13,564 bases of DNA from Chromera velia. Taxonomy: Eukaryota > Sar > Chromeraceae. The notes under the pieces were generated by a model. The model ran no database searches and had not been told where the DNA came from. It saw nothing but the letters and a program-made list of their open reading frames with translations. The stretch spans positions 20,722-34,285 of the forward strand of contig JAHBMJ010000533.1 of NCBI GenBank assembly GCA_018398765.1. Direction: 5' to 3'. The translations under genes were made by a program, and so were the position numbers. How positions within the stretch are numbered: position 1 is the stretch's first letter; every line of letters starts with the position of its first letter. Shown here in pieces: positions 1 to 9,100 of this stretch.

Positions 1-60
1 AGGTTGGTCAGCTTGCCTGGTTGGCTGGCTTTATTCGTATCCGTTCGTCTCTCCGTGCAG

Positions 61-89
61 CGAGACCGATGCAGGAAAGAGACCGACCC
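61..89 (+). CDS. Putative exon 1 of the TRP-like channel
   Basis: This is a 29-base exon between a CCGTGCAG acceptor and a GTAGAA donor. It reads RDRCRKETD plus two bases, which leaves exactly the phase that exon 2 needs. It is very short and has no recognisable motif, so it is the least secure exon. Bases 1-60 would be intron. Confidence 0.45.
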
Positions 90-1780
90 GTAGAAATTAT
101 TGTGTCTTCCCCCTGAGGGTGTGATTGTCTTTTCGTTCTTGCCATTTTCTTCTTCTTGGGGAGGGAGGAGTGGATCAGAAGGAGAATGAAGGGGGGAATG
201 GGTCATGGAGCACGCGACCGAAGCGAAAGAGAATTTCGTGAAATTTCTTGTCAGGAAAAAGTCAAACACACACACTGGATGCCTCTTTCTCATGTCCCTC
301 CTCCTCCCCTGTGCGTGTTTTTGTTTTTTTGTTTTTCAAATCCTTCCTCATGCAGGGGTATTGAGGAGGTGAGACCCTCTCCTGATGGGAACTATGTCTG
401 GATCAAACCAGAGGTACGTCTGTCTTGCCAGGGGAGAATCGAACGATGAATCAAAATATCTGAAGGCCTTCAGGGTGTCAGATCGCGTTGTGCACATATA
501 CGGAAGAAATCGATTTGATTCGCCGAATTGAGCTTTCTCTTCTCCGCTTTCTCTCTCTACCAATTGATATGAGGTCCACAGCACGTCTCAAATGGACAGT
601 CGAATGATTTCTGAATTGAAGAATAAACCCATGTGCATCCATCTGCTTTGGGGCCTTTCTCTATTTGTTTTCTTTCTCTGTCCCTCCCCGCATGAATGCA
701 TGCAGGTTGGGAAGCCGTTTGTGTCGGTGAGGGGAGGCGACCGTCTGATTCCTTCCTTCACTGCATCTGCCCGTTGGACCTGCTGGCCCGGTCAGATGAT
801 CGACCCGGCCTGTGCAGACCCCAACAGAAGGATCACGCCCTCCATGGACATGCAGGTCTGTCGGGGGGGAGGGAGGGAGGGCAGGTGGGTGCATAGTGAG
901 AGGCTCAGTTTGAAGGCAGAAAAAAGGTAGACTTTGGGAAGTAGAAATCTGGATTGTGCAACAGACAAATCATGATCTCTGTCGGTCTGTAGTTTGTATT
1001 TGAAAGAAAAGTAGGTCTCCACGATAGAAAGAAAATACGTGTCTCGGCAATCCTTTGTTTTCCTGCGCCGTCTGACTGCATGATGGATGTCGTTCTGCAT
1101 GCATGCAGGTCTACGACTATTCAGCCCAAGAGCCTCTGTTTGGGTCTGCTGTGAAGCTGTGGATGGAGGCGATCTCCAGAGACGATTGGGACTCTGTGGC
1201 TTCGTTGATCGCTGATCTCGAGGCGGTGGGTGCGTGCATGGGTGGGTACATTGGGGCACATGCAGATATCTAGTGATGGGATGCCATACTTCGGATTGGT
1301 TTTGGTTGGTCTCTTTGGAAAGGACGCTCGGTCTACTTACTACCTTCTGTCTTGTCAGCCTTTCTGCGCAATTCGTCCGTTGCCCGTTCGTCCTTCTGCC
1401 TTTTCCCACCGTCGCGTGCCAATGTCACGGGCGTGTCTGTGTGTGTCTCTTTACGTGACTGCATGCAGGTGTGCGTGAGGGGCGCTGCTGGACCTTTTGA
1501 CAAGAGACTTCCTTTCGCTGTGTGGCAGGTCGGTCTGTTTCAGATTTCTTCTTCTGCTCTGCTGTGGTTGCTCCGTCCTTTGGTTTTTCTTTATCCGTTG
1601 GAGTCTCTTCCGTCGTTAAGAAGGAAGACAGCCCTCCTGAAAAAAAGTACGACGTCAATAATTCGCTGTGTCCCGGAGAATGCGTGTCTTTCCTCGCAAT
1701 TCCATCCTCTGGCTATGTGAACGGTTTTTTTCTTCCTTGTGCGCCTACAGATGTAGTTGTCTGCGGCTTGCGGCTTGCGT

Positions 1781-1843
<63 letters not shown>

Positions 1844-4800
1844 CTGAGTCACCCCCAGATTGCCCTGGCCTCTTTGCGCCTTCCCCTTCCCTTGGGATGG
1901 TCGCTTGGGCATCTCCTGGTGTGCTTCAACGCCCCGAAGAGGACTGTGGCGGAGCTTTTTGAAAAGGTCAGCTTCGTGTGGGTGCATGGGGGGATGGGTT
2001 GGACGATGAAGGAGAAGGAGGGGGGAGAAAGGGGAATGAGGGGAGGAGGGAAAGGGGGCAGAAAGTCTTTTTTCGTCCAGTTCGATGACCAAAGAGAAGC
2101 AAGCGCCTTTCTGTTTTGGAGGACAGAAGACAGTCAAGACTTCGTGTTCTCTCCTCTCCGCTCTCTCTGCCTTCCTTTCCTCCCTCCTTCCGTCTTCTCT
2201 TGAATTGATTGCAGTTCCCCGATCTTCTTCTGGAGCCGTCGGGTCGTCAGCTGTCCCCCCTCCAGCTCGGTCTGGCGTCTCCGAACATCGAAGTGGATGG
2301 TCTGATTGCGGCCTTGGAGAGATTGGACGTGGAGGAGATGAAACAAAAAACGCCGCTGTGTGCAAAGAATCACTGGCAGGCAGTATCGAATCTCCTAGAG
2401 GTCAGCAGAGCGATGGGGGAGGATCGAGGGGGGGGGGACAGACCCGCTTTCTTGGGGAAGATTCTGCCGTGTTTCGATCCGTGATGGTCATCTCGTGGCT
2501 GGTTTCTTCATTCTTTTTTTCTTTCGGTTTTCGGTTTTCTTCCTTTGCCGCTTCTTCCTTGCGCTTCTCGTATGCGCTCTCTGAATCAGGGTGAGTTTCT
2601 TTCTCTGTCTCCCTGTGAGTGTCTGCAGGCAATGCTGGAGAAGTACCCTGCAGTCGGGGCCATCGAGATCCTCCTCGAGATGGCCATCAGACCTCCGTAC
2701 CCAAAACCCAACATCGGCATGACGGGATTGCCCGGACGTGCACTTGTCAGCAAAAGGGNGGGGGGGGGGGGGGGGCAAAGAAGGAAGCAAACGTTGGGGA
2801 GATGTACATTTGGGGTATCTGGAGGGATGAGTCAACGGACGGGGAGTCTGAGACGAGGCTCTTCTAGTGCGTGCTTTAAAGAAAGGAGGACCCACTAGGT
2901 GAAAAGAGAAAGGGGTCGATCGGCACTGTTCACTTGCGGTTGCCATCGCGTGGCTCTGCTTTCCTCTCTTTGTAGAAATGTTTACCTGAATCTGTGTTGC
3001 TTTTTGGAATTGCAAGAAACGTTCTGTGGAAGCATGTGGATGTCGTTCTTGTTTCCTTCCGTTCATGCAGATCGGCAGCGGACTCTACAGACTCGCACCT
3101 GCAAAGGCCACGCAGATAGACGCAGACGTCGTCGCAGAAATTGCACCGGGGAGCAGGTCCGTCTCCTTAATTATGCGGCTGTTGATTTCATACGTCGGTC
3201 GGTCTCTTGAAGTGGGTCCCCCGATACCCGATAGTCATCTCCCCCCTCTCTTCTAAGTGGATGCAGTAATTCCGACATCTGAGATTGATCATGTCTTTCT
3301 TCTGGTCCTTTCTTGGTGTGCTTGCAAAGAAGAAATCTTCTGCTGTTTTGCTGGTTGCTTTCGGGCATGTTTGGAAAAAGGGCGGCTATGTGAAAGGAAG
3401 CAAAAGGCCGAGCTCTAGTTTGTGATTGAGTCTTTTTTTCAAAGTTTTCTTTTCCGCCTCGGGTGGACATTGTCGTGCTCCCCTTCTCTCTTCTCCTGTC
3501 CATCTTGCTTCTTGCTGCAGCAACGACGACGAACATGAGGATGCCTTGAAGAGGGAAATCGAGGTCTGTCTGTGGGCATGCAGGAAGGCATTTGAGGGGA
3601 AGGGGGGGAAGAGTTGAAACGGAGGCGGGCACAAAAGGGTCTGCATCTTCTGTCGAGGTAGACCGCTGTGTCTCAGTCCACCTTGCAATCTGCACATCGA
3701 CTCCGCTCATTCCTATCGGATGGTTGTATGGTGACGAGACGTGCTCTTCAAATGAACGTCTCCTCTCGCCCCCTGTGCCGTTTCCGCCTGCCTGCCTGCC
3801 TGTCTGCAGGTTCTCTCAGTCGCGCTGCCTGGCCTGACGACTCAGAACTCGGACTTGTTTCGCAAATTGATCGAGAGCGGGATTTCAGAGATCTATAACA
3901 CTAGGGCAATGAAGTGAGTGGAAGCGAAGAAGGCAGGCAGAGACTTCTTTTGTTGCTCGCTCTTTCAGATCTTCTTTCTCCCTTTCATTCGAAGGAATTG
4001 CGGATCTGTCGAGGCCTCTTCTTTTCTATAGGCTTTCCTGCGAGGAGACTTTTTTTCTTCTGCAGGAGCATTGAGGAGGAGGAATGGGCATTCAGAATCG
4101 AAAAAAAATGCAGGGGGATATGACCTCCCAATCCAGGCAGAGTACAACGTCGTGAGGAGCAGCGTATGCCTGCATTCTGAAGGTCTCGATCATTTCGCGC
4201 AATCGATTTGTGGTCAATCGATGAATGAATGAATGAATGAGTGCATGTACGTATGCATGCAGGTTTGTGCTCGACTACAAATGGCGGTCCTACGGTTTCA
4301 CCAACACCGTGGCAGACCTCTGCCTCCACTTGGTCCTGATGATGGCCCTCGCAATCCTCTCAGCGCTCTGCCTGGGATGTCCTGAGGTGGGGGGCACAAC
4401 GACAGCAGCAGCAGGTGGGAGGCGACTGGAGTCGTCTGGGGGGTGGGAGGGGAGCGGGAAGGAGGCAGGACTGGTTGGAGAGTTCGCACCCTCCATGGCG
4501 GCAGTCGTCAAGAAATTTGTCAGTCAATTTTTTCTGTCGGGGGAGGGAGTGGGGTGTCCTGTTCCTTTCTTGTGTCTTTTTCCCGTCTTTTCTTGCTACT
4601 TTTTCACAGGGATCGAGACAGAGAGAGAACTTTGAACAAGTAGCCTCAGGTCTTGTTTCAGCACGATTGCTTTCTCGTATGATTGCATTCCGGACATGAA
4701 ATTCTCTCAATGACTCTCATGTTGGATGACCTACTTTGATTGGTTGATTGTGTCTGTCTGTCTGTCCATGATGATGCACGCAGGATGATCCGTCAGGAGG

Positions 4801-6090
4801 GGGGGAAGAGGACCGACTGGCATCGGCCAACAGCGGTTTCAGTGGAATGTTCATCGCTGCCACCTGCGCAGATGTGAACGTGAGTTTCTTTTCTTCTTTG
4901 GTCAGAGAGGGAGGGTGGAACTTCAGCTTGACAGGGTCGCTTGTCGGTGCTTGACTTCAGCCTCGACCGTTGTTTCTCTGGTTTCATTGCTAGACTTTTT
5001 CCTCACCCCTTCAACCCATCTCCACCCTTCCTGTTTGTTACGTTCCCGCACTTTGCATGTCTATCTTATCGCCTCTCGTGTTGTATCGCAGACCGTGCAC
5101 TTTTTGTGTGACACTTCGGTGAAGAAAAAATCCGTTTGTTCCTTTCTGCCTGTCTGTGTGCCTGCCTGCAGATCTTCGGATTTCCGCTGCACTCTTTCCT
5201 TCACTTCTTCTGCGCCTTCGTTTGCCTTGCCATCTCTGTGAGAAATCTGAGAGGGGAATACCTCGAATATGTGTCAGTCAGGTAGTCCGCCCGTCAGTCA
5301 GTCAGTCAGTCAGTCAGTCAGTGTGTCTGCGTATGTGCATGAGTTTCCATTTCTGCCTGAGCCTCTCCTGCTGGCTTCCTGGACCTTCACGTGCTGGGGG
5401 GGGGGCAGTGAGGGCTGGTGGTGTGTCCCACCGACCATGACTGTGGCTGACTCACTCATTTGCTCCTTGCATTTTGTTGGTCTTCCATCCGCTGCTTTCC
5501 CTCTGCACGAATAAAATCCCTTTCAAACTGCCTCTCTTTACAGCGATCGATCAGGGATTTGTTCGGGATTCTTACAATCTCTCTCGTGTTCCCTTCTTTT
5601 AACTCTTGTCCCCCTCTCACTTGTCCTTGCAGTGCTTTCGGCATCGAGAAGTACACAGAGTCGCCGTTCAACCTCTTCGACCTTTTCGGAATCTTTGCAA
5701 CCTGCGCCGCCGTGGTGGTCCATCTCTCCGTCTTTGCACCCATCTCGATGGACTACAATGTGCGTCTGTCTGTCTGTCTGTCTGGCCTGTCTGGTGGCTC
5801 TCTGCATGATGCCTCTCTTTGTTTTCTTGCCTTGCCGGGGGACATTTTTTGTCTCTCCATTTGAATACTACTGTCCGGTGCAATCCTAACGAGACAGCCT
5901 AGCCTAACCTTACTTTGTCCCCAAATGGAAGTGCTTCTCTCGGTGCCGTTTCTGTGTTGCCACGGTCACCTTCGAGGCCTGCGAGTCAAGAGCAGGAGGA
6001 CAGCTCAAGAGTGTTTGAACGACCTTATGGGCTTGTTTTCTCTCTCTCTCTGCACACACAACAGTGTGTGTGTATGCATGTGTGTGAGCG

Positions 6091-6125
<35 letters not shown>

Positions 6126-9100
6126 CTACCTGCGTGTGTATGCACGGTTACGCGCCCCTGTGTAACCCAGCATTCCGATCCCTTTTGTTGTAGTTCCCCT
6201 CACCCACCCACCCACTCACCCCCCCCTGATTGCTGCAAGTTGCAGGCCGCAGCCGCGAAGGATCCCCAGTACGTCCTCTACCTGTTGGCCCTTGCCACCG
6301 TGTGCCTTTACGTCCGGTTCTTCAACCTCGTCAGGGCCTTCAGGGTGATCGGCTCGTATATTCGGGCTCTGGTGCGTGCGTCAGTAACAACAAGGAGCAG
6401 GAAGAAAGAGAGGGGGGGGGGGAGACGAAGAGGAAGGAGGGAAAAAAGCAACAAAGGGAAACAGGATGCCCGAATTTTTGAGTCGAGTTGAAACCAGATT
6501 GCAAATCTGATGTGAACAACGTCAGTGAAGCAGGACAGAGGGGTGCATCGTGAAGTTTCCTGTTGGAAGTGGCCATTCCGTTCTATCTTTAGTTGATCTT
6601 CAACAGTGATATGACCGTCTGCATATGTAAGTGTTGACCGTAGTCAAAAGATTGAAGAAAAGACTTGCAGTGCGCATCGAACCGGTTGATTCTTTTGAAT
6701 CTGTCTGGCTTTGCAGGTGGAGACTGTGGACGACATCAAATTCTTCCTCATGGTCGTCGCGATTATTCTGCTCATGTTCGCGAATAGCGCCTTTCTTCTG
6801 TTCAACGCAACCGCAGAGGGAGACAATTACGTTTCATTTATGACGGTACGTGGGTCTGCATGGTGTGTGTCTTCTTCTTTTTTTCTGCCGAGCTGTCCTC
6901 CCTGTACCTTTCTGCCGGGGAATCGATTTTCTTTCTATGCTTTGATTCTCTCCCTCCTGCTTCTCTTAATTGCCCTGTGAATGTGTCTCTGGCTGTCTGT
7001 CTTGTCAGACACTCGAGGAGAATGAGTGGTAATACAATTGCTGTCTGTATGTGTGTCTCTGGCTGTGCTTCCAGGTGCTTGACCAAATTCTCCCATGCGC
7101 ATGTTGAACATGCAAGAGTGATCCAGTCGGATTGGTTTCGGAAAATGTATTTAATGCATGAGTTTGTTTGTTTGTTTGTTTGTTTGTATGTGCAGGTCCT
7201 GAAGGAGGTGTACTTGTTCGGTATGGCGGGCGATGCGGACTTCAACGAGTGGACATCGTCAGTCCTTCCTTCCTTCCTTCCTTCCTTCTTTCCTTCTTTC
7301 CTTCTTTCCTTCCTTCCTTCTTTCCTTCCTTCCTTCTTTCCTTCCTTCCTTCCTTCCTTCCTTCCTTCTTTCCTTCCTTCCTTCTTTCCTTCCTTCCTTC
7401 CTCTTCGCCCTGCATGTGTTCGTTTCTCCTCCTTTTCTTCTTCTTATGAGTCAAGCTGCCACTCTAGAAATTCAGTGAAATGTCAGCAAGCCTGGCCCCG
7501 TCAGAAACGAAGGATCTCTTTGTGCCCCTCCATAGATATTTGCCTGCCTGATTTTGATGGGCGGCCTCCTGCATGTCCTCTTGTCTGCAGGTCCTCGGAG
7601 CTTGTTTTCACCTACGTTGCGATCAACCTGGTAATGGTGATCGTCGTGCTCAAGTGAGTTAGTCGATCTATTCGGTCGTCGATCTATTCAGTAGATTTGT
7701 CCTTTTGTTGTCGTGTGTCTCTCTGTTTTGTTCCATGATGAGAGAGGGACCGAGTTGAATGAGAAATGCATGAGGAGTGGATGGATGCAGGACGGAAGGG
7801 GGTTGTGAGGTAGACCTTTGGGAGCGGCGGGAGGAAAGTAAGGACATTCTTTTGCATCTGTCGGAGATTGACAAGAAGTTTCCGCACCTGGAGAGACAAG
7901 AGCAGAAAGGGAGATAGAAATAAATACATTTTGCTTCCAGCGAAGGCCGTTTCAAGTAAACAAGACATGAAGCCTTTTCTGCTCGGAGGCCCTTTCTCCT
8001 TTGTCAACCACTTCACCTCGACTCTTTCCTCACTCTCCTACCGCCTGCCTGCCTGTTTGTTTGCCTGCAGCTTCCTGATTGCGGTGATTTCAGACACGTT
8101 CGACCGGGTGAATGACAAGAAGGTCGAGGCAGGCCTTGGGTAAGTCACCTACCCTTCCCTTCTTGTGCGACGTCTGAATTTAGTCTTCTCTCTCTCTCTC
8201 CTTTTGCACTCCCTCCGGCCTTGGATCCCTCTCCGCTGTCTGTCACATGCACTTGGGGCTGCATGGGTAAAGTGGGACCCTGAGGCAGGCATGCGGCCAT
8301 GAGGGCTGCATGGCGGTTCCGAGGGCACACGCACACACACGAAGGGGGGTTGGGGACGGTGTGGACATTCTCTGTCGTTGCTTTCTGGGTTCGTATCACC
8401 CTGAATGTTCTTTCTGGTTATGTATCCTTTGTGTTGGTCTGTCTGTCTGGTTTCAGTGAGATGGCAGAGACTCTTCTGTCGATTGAACTTTGCAAACTCG
8501 ACAAGATCCCTTCTGACGTGCGAGAGAGGTCAGTCAGCCACCTTTCTTCTTTTCTGCCGTGCTTTCTTTCGCTTTTCCTCCCCCCTTCCCCTTTCTCTCT
8601 CTCTGCTTTTTTGGCTTGGTGCCTTATCTCGGACCTTGTACTGTGTTGGTGGGGGCGAGAGTGGGTACAGCAACTGTCCTGACCACATAGATTGTATGGT
8701 CGTTTTCCTGAGAAGCACTCGAACATCTTCCTGTCTATCTCTGCATGCGTTTCGATCGATCGATCGATGGATGCGTGGCCTTCCTGGAATGAAGCAGGTG
8801 GTTCCCCAACCACATCATCGCTGCCCTCCCGAGAAGCTCCGGGTCTCCCGAGGACGAGGGCGTGCAGGTGGGCGGGCCCCGGGGTCGTGGCTGTCTGTAC
8901 GTCTGTCTATTTTTTTCCTGTCGTGTGATATGTTTTTTTCCCTGCATGGCGGGCAGGGGGGCACTGGGGATGCGACACGAGAACATGCAGAGGGCTGGGA
9001 GAGGAGACGTCGGGGTGCGTGCATGATCTTTCTTGTGTGTCTGTCTGGGTGCACCGCCTTCCTTCTTCGCTGCATGCATGTGTCTCTCCAGAAAAGATTC

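Noticed and set aside
1-60. Promoter or start codon of the channel gene
   Set aside because: The bases end in an acceptor-like TCCGTGCAG, so this is probably intron; the true 5' end is outside.
792-2365. Long minus-strand frames (205 and 206 residues)
   Set aside because: They run antisense across exons 3-7 and the CT/GT microsatellite, with low-complexity products and no motif.
5172-5237. Shorter exon 15 ending at GTGAGA
   Set aside because: It would end in phase 0, while exon 16 needs two preceding bases; it also loses the S2-S3 linker.
7168-7478. Open frames with repeated Phe-Leu-Pro-Ser or Lys-Glu-Gly-Arg
   Set aside because: They are translations of the CCTT/CTTT microsatellite inside an intron.
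4237-8139. Polycystin-2 (PKD2) identity for the channel
   Set aside because: There is no large S1-S2 extracellular domain, and the pre-S1 KWRSYG and GMAGD pore fit TRPV/TRPA better.
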